Shown: positions 1 through 7,661 of the stretch, in pieces
How the letters are laid out: every line of letters begins with the position of its first letter
Numbering within the stretch: position 1 is the first letter of the stretch
Source: CAVXHV01 sp963761445
GTDB taxonomy: Bacteria; Planctomycetota; Planctomycetia; Isosphaerales; Isosphaeraceae
NCBI GenBank assembly: GCA_963761445.1
Contig: CAVXHV010000004.1
Span: 1,240,001 to 1,304,000, forward strand
Reading direction: 5' to 3'
Length of the DNA: 64,000 nucleotides
The notes under the pieces: model-generated
What the model saw: the letters and a program-made list of their open reading frames with translations, nothing else
What the model was told of the DNA's origin: nothing
The model's database searches: none
Made by a program: the position numbers and the translations under genes

Positions 1-1
1 C

Positions 2-1111
2 AATGCCCAGGAGGCGGCGGTGGTCGAAGGTCTGAATGTCTACGCGATCGGCAGCCTGGCCGAGGCGGTGGGCTTCTTGTCGGGGCAGGTCGACATGGAT
101 CCGGAGTCGGTCGATCTCGATCAAGTTTTCCGAGAGCATTCGCAGATGGAGGACGACTTCGTCGACGTGAAGGGACAGGATTACGCCAAGCGGGCTTTGT
201 TGATTGCCGCCGCTGGATCTCACAACGTACTCATGATCGGCCCGCCGGGTACTGGCAAGACGCTTCTGGCCAAGCGGCTGCCGACGATCCTGCCGCCGCT
301 GACGCCCGCCGAGAGCCTGGAAACGACGCGGATCTATAGCGCGATGGGGCTATTGAAGCCGGGCCAGGCGCTGATGGCGGTGCGTCCGTTCCGGCCGCCG
401 CATCACTCGGTGAGCGATGCCGGATTGGTCGGGGGCGGCACGACGCCGCAGCCGGGCGAGATCAGCATGGCGCACAAAGGCGTGCTCTTCCTGGACGAGA
501 TGCCCGAGTTCAACCGCAAGACATTGGAAGTGCTGCGGCAGCCGCTTGAAGAAGGAGAAGTGACGATCAGCCGCGCGCTTCGGAGCACGACGTTTCCTGC
601 GGAGTTCATCCTGGTGGCGGCAATGAACCCGTGCCCGTGCGGTTACAGGTCCGACCCGCGACGCGCATGCAGTTGCACGCCGCCTCAGGTGGAGAAATAC
701 CTGAGCAAGATTTCCGGTCCGCTGCTCGATCGAATCGACCTGCACGTGGAAGTGCCGGCAGTGCCGTTCACGCAGCTTGCCGAGATGCCGCCGGGTCCGA
801 CATCGGCCGACCTGCGAGCGCAGGTGCTCGAGGCGCGGGCGCGGCAGTCGAAGCGGTTCGGGCCGCGGGGGCCGCAGGTGAACGGGCGAATGACGGCACG
901 GCAAGTGCGGAAATTTTGCCCGCTCAAGCCCGAGTCGATGTCGCTGTTGAAGGCCGCGATGGAGGACCTGGGGTTGTCTGCGCGGGCACACGACAAGGTG
1001 CTGCGCGTGGCGCGGACGATTGCCGATCTGGATGGGCACGATGACATCAAGCCGCAGAATATTGCGGAGGCGGTGGGGTATCGGTCGCTCGATCGGAGCG
1101 TGTGGGCGTAG
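2..1111 (+). CDS. comM: ComM/YifB-family Mg-chelatase-like AAA+ ATPase, 5' end outside window
   Basis: The reading frame is open from base 2, so the gene starts upstream of the window; about 369 C-terminal residues are visible. It has the Walker A motif GPPGTGKT, the Walker B stretch GVLFLDEMPEF and the cysteine-rich NPCPCGYRSDPRRACSC typical of this family, followed by the Mg_chelatase C-terminal helical domain. ComM is a hexameric AAA+ helicase that promotes branch migration during uptake of transforming DNA; in most bacteria it is annotated only as YifB or Mg-chelatase-like. The visible frame is intact up to the TAG stop. Family assignment is firm; the competence role is inferred from the family. 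Confidence 0.93.
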   Translation, partial: NAQEAAVVEGLNVYAIGSLAEAVGFLSGQVDMDPESVDLDQVFREHSQMEDDFVDVKGQDYAKRALLIAAAGSHNVLMIGPPGTGKTLLAKRLPTILPPLTPAESLETTRIYSAMGLLKPGQALMAVRPFRPPHHSVSDAGLVGGGTTPQPGEISMAHKGVLFLDEMPEFNRKTLEVLRQPLEEGEVTISRALRSTTFPAEFILVAAMNPCPCGYRSDPRRACSCTPPQVEKYLSKISGPLLDRIDLHVEVPAVPFTQLAEMPPGPTSADLRAQVLEARARQSKRFGPRGPQVNGRMTARQVRKFCPLKPESMSLLKAAMEDLGLSARAHDKVLRVARTIADLDGHDDIKPQNIAEAVGYRSLDRSVWA

Positions 1112-1153
1112 AATGGCCGGTGGAGTCGGTTATCCCAGGAGAGAGGAAGGATC

Positions 1154-1447
1154 ATGGCAATCGGACACGTGACCAAGGAGGACCGAACCAGCGAAATCGC
1201 CATCTTCGCTCGTCTCATCAAGACTGATCGGGGCGATTTGGGGCGGGAGCTAGCTCGCTATGTTTTGACGCTCGGATTCGATGAGCAGGATCAAGCCCGC
1301 ATGTGCGAACTGGCGGAGAGGAACCAGGATGGAGTACTGACCTCGGAGGACCGGAAAGAGCTCGAGAATTACGTTAAGGTCGGGCACCTGCTTGCCCTGC
1401 TTCACTCCAAGGCGAGGCGATCGCTGAAAGTGGGGAAGGGCTCGTGA
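1154..1447 (+). CDS. Small conserved hypothetical protein preceding an HNH nuclease
   Basis: A 97-residue soluble, charged, mostly helical protein with no domain I can name. A purine-rich ribosome site (GGAGAGAGGAAGG) lies just before the ATG. It stops 4 bases before the start of the HNH gene, so the two are almost certainly co-transcribed. As I recall, small proteins of this kind often sit in front of short HNH genes in planctomycetes and cyanobacteria, which suggests a partner or regulatory role, but nothing in the sequence proves it. Confidence 0.7.
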   Translation: MAIGHVTKEDRTSEIAIFARLIKTDRGDLGRELARYVLTLGFDEQDQARMCELAERNQDGVLTSEDRKELENYVKVGHLLALLHSKARRSLKVGKGS

Positions 1448-1451
1448 AGAG

Positions 1452-1730
1452 GTGATAGACGAGTCGCTGACAAGGATGGTTCGAGAGCGGGCGCGTGAGA
1501 TCTGTGAATACTGTCGGATGCCCGCCTCATGTTATCCCACGGTGCCGTTTCCGCTCGATCACGTGATTGCCCGCCAGCATGGCGGCCGCACGATCTCGAG
1601 CAATCTGGCCCTATCCTGTCTCCATGATAACTCCCATAAAGGTCCGAACATCGCTGGGATAGACCCCCAAACCAGGCGACTCACGAAACTATTTAACGGC
1701 AGGGCCGCTGAGGATGCCTATCAGACATGA
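1452..1730 (+). CDS. Short HNH endonuclease-family protein, probably C-terminally truncated
   Basis: A 92-residue protein with the HNH beta-beta-alpha core: CEYC zinc knuckle near residues 17-20, DHVIARQHGG with the catalytic His, the SNLAL Asn, and SHKGPNIAGIDP. The start is GTG, 4 bases after the preceding stop. Two oddities: the second zinc pair, normally CLHCN in this family, reads CLHDN, so one Cys ligand is missing; and the usual C-terminal part (family length about 130 residues) is absent after LFNGRAAE. The following 130 bases do not continue the family sequence in any frame I tried. It may be a decaying gene; the catalytic His and Asn remain. Confidence 0.72.
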   Translation: MIDESLTRMVRERAREICEYCRMPASCYPTVPFPLDHVIARQHGGRTISSNLALSCLHDNSHKGPNIAGIDPQTRRLTKLFNGRAAEDAYQT

Positions 1731-2046
1731 TGGAACGCCGGAATGACCAATCAAATCACCGCAAATCTTAAAGATTCGAATTGCATCTTTCGATCAGATC
1801 CATGGCTGCCTGATCGAGGTTGGCATCGCTGCCCAGTCTACGGGAATTTGATCCGACGGGAACTACCTCCCAGTTTCTGACCGCGCCAAGCGGCACGCGG
1901 TGAGCGTTGACCCGTCGCCCGGTCGATCCGGACAATTTCATTCCTTCGGTTTTCAATGTCGATAGACCTCGCCGGCCTGGTTCCTTCTTGGCGGCGAAAG
2001 AGATCCCGGCCGGCGTCGACCGGGACCACTCCGCAGGAGCGTCTCC
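1731..2046. other. Intergenic stretch, no gene seen
   Basis: About 316 bases between the truncated HNH gene and the surface protein. No frame on either strand resembles a known protein. The only functional signal is the AGGAG ribosome site at about 2034-2038 for the next gene. Confidence 0.5.
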
Positions 2047-2553
2047 ATGATGTTCGCGACGGCCTGGAAGCGTTCCTCATCTCGAAAGCGTCGCCCGCGA
2101 AATTTCGGCTCGAACGTCGAGCTTCTCGAGGTCCGGTCGCTGCTGAGCTCGACCGCGGTCATCCTCTGGCAGAAGGCGATCAAGAAGCTGCGTGCCGGCA
2201 AGGTTTTGATCACCGATTACCCCGATCAGACCCGCAACCAGAATGGGGTCGTCTCGTCGATTGCCGGCCCGCCCGGCGCCACCCTGTTCAACCTGAGCGA
2301 CGCCCAGTTCTTTTCCGCGAGCATCGCCATCCCGCTCAATAACGCGATCGCCGCCGCCGCCACGGCGAATCACTGGAAGTTCGTCGATATATTCAACGCA
2401 TTCCTCACCCATGGTTATCCCTCAACGGACACCTGGATCCGCCAGTACGATCAATCCCTCGCGCTCGAAGGCAATCGCGACGGGTTCTTCCACCCCAACG
2501 CCGTGGGCGAGCAGGCCATCGCTCAGCAACTACTCGCGGCTTACCAAGGCTAG
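2047..2553 (+). CDS. Shortened planctomycete surface protein with C-terminal half of an SGNH-type hydrolase
   Basis: A 168-residue protein. The N-terminus is basic (KRSSSRKRRPRNF) followed by VELLEVRSLLS, matching the LExR-x-LL sorting motif that marks exported planctomycete surface proteins. The rest looks like the second half of an SGNH/GDSL-like esterase: LITDYPDQTRNQNG, a middle segment, and DGFFHPNAVGEQAIAQ, where Asp145 and His149 fit the block V DxxH catalytic dyad. The first half, with the GDS serine block and the Gly and Asn blocks, is missing, so this reads as an internal deletion that joined leader to C-terminal half. It is open and translatable (AGGAG site 8 bases before ATG) but should lack the nucleophile. 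Confidence 0.7.
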   Translation: MMFATAWKRSSSRKRRPRNFGSNVELLEVRSLLSSTAVILWQKAIKKLRAGKVLITDYPDQTRNQNGVVSSIAGPPGATLFNLSDAQFFSASIAIPLNNAIAAAATANHWKFVDIFNAFLTHGYPSTDTWIRQYDQSLALEGNRDGFFHPNAVGEQAIAQQLLAAYQG

Positions 2554-2580
2554 GCCTGGGTTTGATCTCCCGCAGCGTTT

Positions 2581-3960
2581 TTAGTGGTAGATCTTCAGCC
2601 TGGGCAAGGCCTGCTTCAGCTCGTTCACTCCCGCGTCGGTGACCTCGGTACTATAGAGATCGAGTCGTGAGAGGTGCGTCACGGCTTTCAGATGCGACAG
2701 CCCGGCATCGGAGACCTTCGTATTGTTGAGGTAGAGTGCCGAGAGTTTGGGCATCGCACTCAGGTGCGCCATTCCGGCGTCGGTCACCTGAGTGCCGCGA
2801 AGATCGAGAGACGCAAGATTGGCCAGCCCGCTCAGAACTTGCAGTCCGCGGTCCGTGATCCGACTGTTATTGAGTTCGAGCCAATTGAGGTTGTTCATGG
2901 CTTTCAGGTGCGCGAGCCCGGCATCGGAGACCGGTGTATCGCTGAGGTTGAGTCCCGAGAGGTTGGTCAGCCCCTTCAATTCTGCCAGCCCGGCGCCCAC
3001 GACCTGAGTGCCGCGGAGGTCGAGTTGCGAGAGGTTGGTCAGCCCCTTCAGATGCGCCAAGCCGGCGTCAGTGATCTGCGTGTCGCCGAGGTCGAGCTCC
3101 GAGAGCTTGGTCAGCCTCTCCAGATGCGCCAGACCGGCATCGGTGATCTCAGTGCCGTCCAGCTCGAGGAAGGAGAGATCGGTCAGCGCCTTCAGGCCCA
3201 CGAGACCTACATCGGAGACGTGGGTGTCCGAGAGGTAGAGGTCGGACAGGTTGGTCAGGCCTTCCAGATGCAACAGCCCGGCGCCCTTGACCGGACTACC
3301 GCGGAGATCGAGGGACCAGAGCCTGGTCAGCCCCTTGAGATGCACCAGCCCGGCGCCCGTAAGCTGAGTGTTGCTCAGGTCCAGCTCGGTGAGGACGGTG
3401 AGCCCCTTCAGATGCGCCAGTCCGGCGTCAGTGACACGGGTCGAGCTGAGACCGAGGACGGAGAGTTTGGTCAGTTCCTTGAGGTGAACGAGCCCAGCGT
3501 CGGTGACCGGCGTGCTGCCGAGGTCGAGCTCCGAAAGATTGCTCAGCGCCGCGAGATTCGCCAGTCCGGCGTCGCTGAGTTTCACTTCCACGAGGGACAG
3601 CTTGGTCAGCGCCGGGAGACGCCCGACATGGGCGAGCTCTGCATCGGAACTGTCGTCCGTGAGGCCTGCTTCGACGACGCTCCTGAAGTAATCGACGCCG
3701 AGAGCATCCACCAACCACTTGGGCGGCCATAGCTTCCGATGCCGGATCGGCTGCCTACCCATCAGCCGTTCCGAGTCGTATTCGACCGAGCCGCCGGTCC
3801 GTTCGATCGCGGCAACGGCATCGCGTTGGATCCGGGCGCTGCGGGCAAGCCACCCCAGGGCCGTGCCGATCGCCAGCACGAGGACCAAGAGCCCTCGCAC
3901 GCTCATGCGCAGGTATCGCCGCCATGAAGGCGAGACACGGCCGGCAGGCATGGTGGCCAC
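2581..3960 (-). CDS. Membrane-anchored leucine-rich-repeat protein
   Basis: A 459-residue protein. After a short basic N-terminus there is one membrane segment, MSVRGLLVLVLAIGTALGWL (residues about 19-38), then a short linker (IERTGGSVEYDSE) typical of planctomycete LRR proteins. From about residue 108 to the end run 14 near-perfect 24-residue leucine-rich repeats with the pattern LxxLxxLTxLxxLDLxxTxVTDAG, the bacterial RNase-inhibitor-like or ribosomally acquired type. It probably binds protein or polysaccharide on the outer face of the cytoplasmic membrane. The partner is unknown. The ATG at 3960 is used; an internal ATG at the start of the membrane segment is an alternative. Confidence 0.85.
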   Translation of the reverse strand: MATMPAGRVSPSWRRYLRMSVRGLLVLVLAIGTALGWLARSARIQRDAVAAIERTGGSVEYDSERLMGRQPIRHRKLWPPKWLVDALGVDYFRSVVEAGLTDDSSDAELAHVGRLPALTKLSLVEVKLSDAGLANLAALSNLSELDLGSTPVTDAGLVHLKELTKLSVLGLSSTRVTDAGLAHLKGLTVLTELDLSNTQLTGAGLVHLKGLTRLWSLDLRGSPVKGAGLLHLEGLTNLSDLYLSDTHVSDVGLVGLKALTDLSFLELDGTEITDAGLAHLERLTKLSELDLGDTQITDAGLAHLKGLTNLSQLDLRGTQVVGAGLAELKGLTNLSGLNLSDTPVSDAGLAHLKAMNNLNWLELNNSRITDRGLQVLSGLANLASLDLRGTQVTDAGMAHLSAMPKLSALYLNNTKVSDAGLSHLKAVTHLSRLDLYSTEVTDAGVNELKQALPRLKIYH

Positions 3961-4100
3961 TTCCCGGAGTTGGAGACCCTCTAGCGGCGATGCGCTTCCG
4001 CATGTGAGATCATACCACGGGTCGGCTCGATAATGGGAGTCAGGCTAAAGCTTGACCTACATCGCGATCCGTCGTCGATCGCCCCCGGCGGGAGCTGTGC

Positions 4101-5156
4101 TCAGTAGGCGTCGCCGCTGACAACCTCGCCGCTGGCGATGGTTCCCAGCGCGCGCCAGGTTGTCCAGTTGATCGAGTTCTTGATGAAATGAACGCTGCCG
4201 TCGCCGAACAGGGCGTCGACGCCGCCAGGGTGATAGCTGCGGGCGGTGATCGCCGCATAGGTGGGGCCGCCATTGTTTTCGTCTTCCGTGTTGACGTCGA
4301 CATCGATTCCCGGGGCGACCAGAGCCTTCGTGTTGGGCGGCAAGGCTGTGGTGAAGCCATCGTACACCGAGTTGGCATAAACCCAGATGGTGTGCCCGAT
4401 GTTTCCGCTCTGCGTGCAAGACGTGTAGATCGACTGGATGATCGGCATCGAAGACGGGGCGTCGGGAACAGCGTTGGGATTCGTCAGCGGGGGAAATGTC
4501 ATGGTTCCGTTCGACGCGGAGCCGAAACAATTGCGGGCGACGGGTGTGTAAGTTTTCCCCTCGGAGGCGACCACCGTGTTGCTCAGACCGTCGGTGAACG
4601 CGGCGAGCCGCCGGCTCAGGTTGACGGTGAAAGCGCTACGGCTGATCGGGGCACTGTTGGGCGCCATCCCGCCGTAAACGTACCAATCGCCCGCGCACCA
4701 GCCGTAGTTGGAGACCCCGGTGGTAGAGGTGGCCGTCACGTAGGCCTGCTGGTTGACCTCGCTCGGACAAATGAGCACGCTGAGCGTTGAGGCTACGACC
4801 GTGACGTTGTCGGGCATGCTGGTCTTGAGCGTGAAATTGATGGAGTTGTACATCGGCCCCTGTTCCATGTAGGGAATGAGGCGAGAGGTCACGCCCCACG
4901 ACGAATGCCAGAGCAGGGTCGCCGGATTCGACTGAGTCGCCTGCAAGACCTGCTGGGGAGGGAGCACTCCCTGGGAGCTTTCATAGTTCATGAGGCCCAG
5001 CCCGAGCTGCTTCAGGTTGTTGGTGCACTGAATCCGGCGAGCCGCCTCGCGGGCGGCCTGCACAGCCGGCAGCAAGAGCGCGATCAGGACCGCGATGATT
5101 GCGATCACCACGAGCAGCTCGATCAGAGTGAATCCGCGCCCTCGAGTGCGTTTCAT
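4101..5156 (-). CDS. DUF1559 prepilin-like protein (type II secretion/pilin leader)
   Basis: A 351-residue protein with a textbook prepilin leader: MKRTRGRG before the cleavage site, then FTLIELLVVIAIIAVLIALL, followed by the planctomycete DUF1559 signature LPAVQAAREAARRIQCTNNL. The C-terminus carries the other hallmark of the family, FGDGSVHFIKNSIN. DUF1559 proteins occur in dozens to hundreds of copies per planctomycete genome and are processed by a prepilin peptidase; their function in pseudopili or surface fibres is not established. The gene stands alone between oppositely organised neighbours. Confidence 0.95.
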   Translation of the reverse strand: MKRTRGRGFTLIELLVVIAIIAVLIALLLPAVQAAREAARRIQCTNNLKQLGLGLMNYESSQGVLPPQQVLQATQSNPATLLWHSSWGVTSRLIPYMEQGPMYNSINFTLKTSMPDNVTVVASTLSVLICPSEVNQQAYVTATSTTGVSNYGWCAGDWYVYGGMAPNSAPISRSAFTVNLSRRLAAFTDGLSNTVVASEGKTYTPVARNCFGSASNGTMTFPPLTNPNAVPDAPSSMPIIQSIYTSCTQSGNIGHTIWVYANSVYDGFTTALPPNTKALVAPGIDVDVNTEDENNGGPTYAAITARSYHPGGVDALFGDGSVHFIKNSINWTTWRALGTIASGEVVSGDAY

Positions 5157-5336
5157 CGTGGACAGGTCCCGTCAATTGCGGTCATTCACGGCCAAGTATT
5201 ACGCCCTTCTCAAACGTAATACCAGATGAAGCCGATTGCAAGGGGCCAGGTTTTCGACGGGCTGCGGGAGGCTCGCGCCGAGGGCGCTTCCGGTGGCCAC
5301 TACTTTCGTGGCTCTCTCGGTGCGATGGTCCCTGTT

Positions 5337-6050
5337 CTACTCGGTTTGGCCAAGCCACTTTCCGAGGGGATCGAGGCGCTCAAACGGTCGAAATCTCGCT
5401 TTGTATTGCAGCGATGGGCAACCATCGGCGTGGTAGCCGAGATAGACGTGGGGCAGGCCGAGTGCCCTGGCGCGGTCGAGGAGGCAGAGCACGTTCCACG
5501 TTCCCAGAGAGCGATCGCGATGAATTGGGTCTCGGACAAAGTAGATCGCCGAGAGCCCGCCCGAAAGCTCATCCACGTAGCCTAACCCAATCAAGGCGCC
5601 GTCGAGGAAATAGCACCACTCCTGTGTCGGAAATGGGTTCAAGAGGAAGCTGTGGGCGAACTCGGCGACGTCGGCGGGATCATACGGGGACCAGCCGCGT
5701 GCCTGGGATCGCTCTGCGTGGAAGCGGGCGAAAAGGGCGATCCTCTCGGATGAAAGCGCCGGAGTGCCGATGCGAAGTTGAACGGCTCCCTCGTTTGATT
5801 GGCGGGTACGGCGCTGGCTGCGGTCGGGGCGGAAGCGGGCGATATCCACCCGCAGGGAGCGGCAGGCGTCCGGTCCCGAGCAACTCTGCCGGAAGAGCAT
5901 GTGGCCAAACCGTCGCCAACCGGCGAGCAGGAACGCCATGTATTCGTCGGGGGCGAGCGTCGCCACGTGCAAATACTCAAACTCAGAAATATGATCAGGC
6001 AGGTAGTGGCAGGGACCAGGGGGCTCGGTCCAGCGAGTGATGATCTCCAT
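5337..6050 (-). CDS. bpt: Aspartate/glutamate leucyltransferase (Bpt/Ate family)
   Basis: A 237-residue enzyme that transfers Leu (Bpt type) or Arg (Ate type) from aminoacyl-tRNA to proteins with N-terminal Asp or Glu, making them N-degron substrates for ClpS/ClpAP. The N-terminal PPGPCHYLPD block with its Cys, the GWRRFGHMLFR block, and CRSLRVDIARFRPDRSQRR match the ATE N-domain. The C-terminal half carries the acetyltransferase-like fold with SAIYFVRDP, LGTWNVL, YLGYHADGCPSLQYKARFRP. Bacterial Bpt is normally 230-250 residues, so this is full length from the ATG at 6050. No clear ribosome site is visible. Confidence 0.9.
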   Translation of the reverse strand: MEIITRWTEPPGPCHYLPDHISEFEYLHVATLAPDEYMAFLLAGWRRFGHMLFRQSCSGPDACRSLRVDIARFRPDRSQRRTRQSNEGAVQLRIGTPALSSERIALFARFHAERSQARGWSPYDPADVAEFAHSFLLNPFPTQEWCYFLDGALIGLGYVDELSGGLSAIYFVRDPIHRDRSLGTWNVLCLLDRARALGLPHVYLGYHADGCPSLQYKARFRPFERLDPLGKWLGQTE

Positions 6051-6291
6051 GACGGGGTTCCGCAGACGATCGGACAATCAAGTGCGACAAAAATCCGGTC
6101 AAGAGCGCCCGAGTGGTATCGGGGACGTCATTCCAGCTCAGGCGATTCCGCCGTTCGGATTCGGCATGCGGGTTGCCTATGTGTGAGAGCGATGAGGAAC
6201 TGCTTGAGTCGGCCGCGGTATTCGTTCAGTGTGCGGCGATTCTCACGAGTTCGGGTGGAAAGAATGCGATATTAACTGACAGGAGACTTCG

Positions 6292-6420
6292 ATGCTGTTA
6301 CTTGCACAACCCCCAGTGGTTTTCGCGGCGATCGGATATTCGATTCTCTATCTCCTCTTCGGGGGAGGACTGATGGGTGCGATCGTGATCTTCATCATCG
6401 CCAAGGCCTTGGGTAAATAG
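6292..6420 (+). CDS. Small single-pass membrane protein, 42 residues
   Basis: An ATG preceded at ideal spacing by AGGAGACTTCG opens a 42-codon frame ending in TAG. The product is almost all hydrophobic: a short N-terminus with LLLAQPP, a long apolar helix containing the Gly-rich patch LLFGGGLMGAIVIFIIAK, and the tail ALGK. This is a one-span (or tight two-helix) membrane peptide of the kind that gene callers usually miss. I recall similar peptides with a GGGLxGAI core in other planctomycetes but cannot verify it here. Function unknown. Confidence 0.68.
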   Translation: MLLLAQPPVVFAAIGYSILYLLFGGGLMGAIVIFIIAKALGK

Positions 6421-6488
6421 GCAATGGCATTCCCGAGCACGAATGGGAGATCGACGGTGCCTGTGTTACCACTGACAGGTGTGGTCTC

Positions 6489-6551
6489 CCTGGTGGGGCA
6501 GGGGATCGGGGGCTTGGTCCAGCGACTGATGGTCTTCATGACGGCTTTCCG
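6489..6551 (-). pseudogene. Duplicated remnant of the bpt 5' end
   Basis: On the minus strand the segment encodes RKAVMKTISRWTKPPIPCP, matching RNPVMEIITRWTEPPGPCH at the start of the bpt gene 490 bp away in the same orientation; the DNA match extends over about 60 bases around the start codon. Beyond the Cys the frame loses all resemblance to the family. It looks like a partial duplication of the bpt start region that has decayed. Confidence 0.5.
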
Positions 6552-6607
6552 ATTAGCGGCGCACACGATCGCCTTGACGATCGACCCCCGGTGACTGCCG
6601 CAAGAGA

Positions 6608-7327
6608 TCAGAGCCACTCGTTCTTGTGTTCGACCTTGCAATCGTCGTCGTTGTCACAGAAATCGTCTGGACGGGGTGACTCCGTCGCATCAAGCTCAGC
6701 TACGATGTCGGCACCGGACGCTTCGACGAGGAAATGTCCCCCCGCAGTCCGGATGCGCTGCATGATGGCCGCGGCCTGCGCGGTTGACTCGTGGGGACCT
6801 TGGATATAGAAAGGCTTGCCGTCGCGGCCGAATGTGAATTGTTCAGGGCAGGTCGCGGGATCGACTCCGGCGAGCAGTCTGGCGGCATGGCGGTAGTCGG
6901 GATGGGGCGGGAAGCCGAACGACTTCGCATAGTCGACAGCCCCCTGGACGACTTTAACGAGACAGGCTGGCGCGATCGGCCGCATCGTCTGCGTTGCTGC
7001 CATCCGTCGGAGCAGCTCGTCGTAGACTTGCTGCGTGCCTGCTTGCCAGAAGGCGTTCTTGACTCCGAGGCAGTACGTATCGACGAGGAAAACGGCGAAG
7101 ACAAGCTGTCCTTCAGACTCGCGCCGCGCGATCGCCAGGTAACCGATCCCGTCCTTCCAAAGGCTGGCTGCGGCGACGGCCCCGACGACGGGCCATTTCT
7201 CGGCCGATTGAAGCCGAACGTTTGGGTCAACCGACGTGCGCATTTCCGCCTTGGAATGCTTCGCTGCACGCTTGGCCTTTTGTTTCGCAACCCGTTTCTG
7301 CTGCCGCGCTCCGTGACTTCCGGCCAT
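6608..7327 (-). CDS. Conserved hypothetical protein with basic N-terminus
   Basis: A 239-residue protein starting at an ATG preceded by a strong AGGAGGAGAA ribosome site. The first 27 residues are very basic (GARQQKRVAKQKAKRAAKHSK), like a nucleic-acid- or ribosome-binding extension. The body contains WPVVGAVAAASLWKDGIGYLAIARR, DTYCLGVKNAFW, VDYAKSFGFPPHPDYRHA and CPEQFTFGRDGKPFYIQGP, and it ends in an acidic tail (DDFCDNDDDCKVEH). I recall this layout as a conserved family of unknown function in planctomycetes; no catalytic motif is apparent. Confidence 0.72.
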   Translation of the reverse strand: MAGSHGARQQKRVAKQKAKRAAKHSKAEMRTSVDPNVRLQSAEKWPVVGAVAAASLWKDGIGYLAIARRESEGQLVFAVFLVDTYCLGVKNAFWQAGTQQVYDELLRRMAATQTMRPIAPACLVKVVQGAVDYAKSFGFPPHPDYRHAARLLAGVDPATCPEQFTFGRDGKPFYIQGPHESTAQAAAIMQRIRTAGGHFLVEASGADIVAELDATESPRPDDFCDNDDDCKVEHKNEWL

Positions 7328-7661
7328 TTCTGATTCTCCTCCTGATGTTGTCGAGGTGGCGTGCCGTTCCGAACTGCACCAGTTCCGAGATCGACCGTGG
7401 CAGCGCGGGCGACCGGTGAGGGTGGCCATCGCGCTGACAGTCGGATGATGATACCAGAGGGGCGGGCACTCGTGAACACACGACGACAACGCGATCGAGG
7501 GGCAGCTTGGCGAAGCGTCTCCCCCCGGAGTGCCGAGCGCCATGTTACAATCGCAGGCCGAACAAGTGTTCTCGTCGCAGCTTGTCTTCGGCGTTTGGAG
7601 TCCGCAGGACTGTAGTCGAAAGCACGCTGACCGGGAACGTGGGACCAAGGAACGCACCGAT

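Noticed and set aside
350..1039. Long minus-strand frame inside the ComM gene
   Set aside because: Arg/His-rich composition typical of an antisense shadow of a GC-rich gene.
1728..1730. UGA at the end of the HNH gene as a second selenocysteine codon
   Set aside because: The in-frame sequence beyond it does not match the HNH family and no SECIS-like hairpin follows.
2674..3732. 352-residue plus-strand frame opposite the LRR gene
   Set aside because: Its regular repeats mirror the LRR repeats of the real gene on the other strand.
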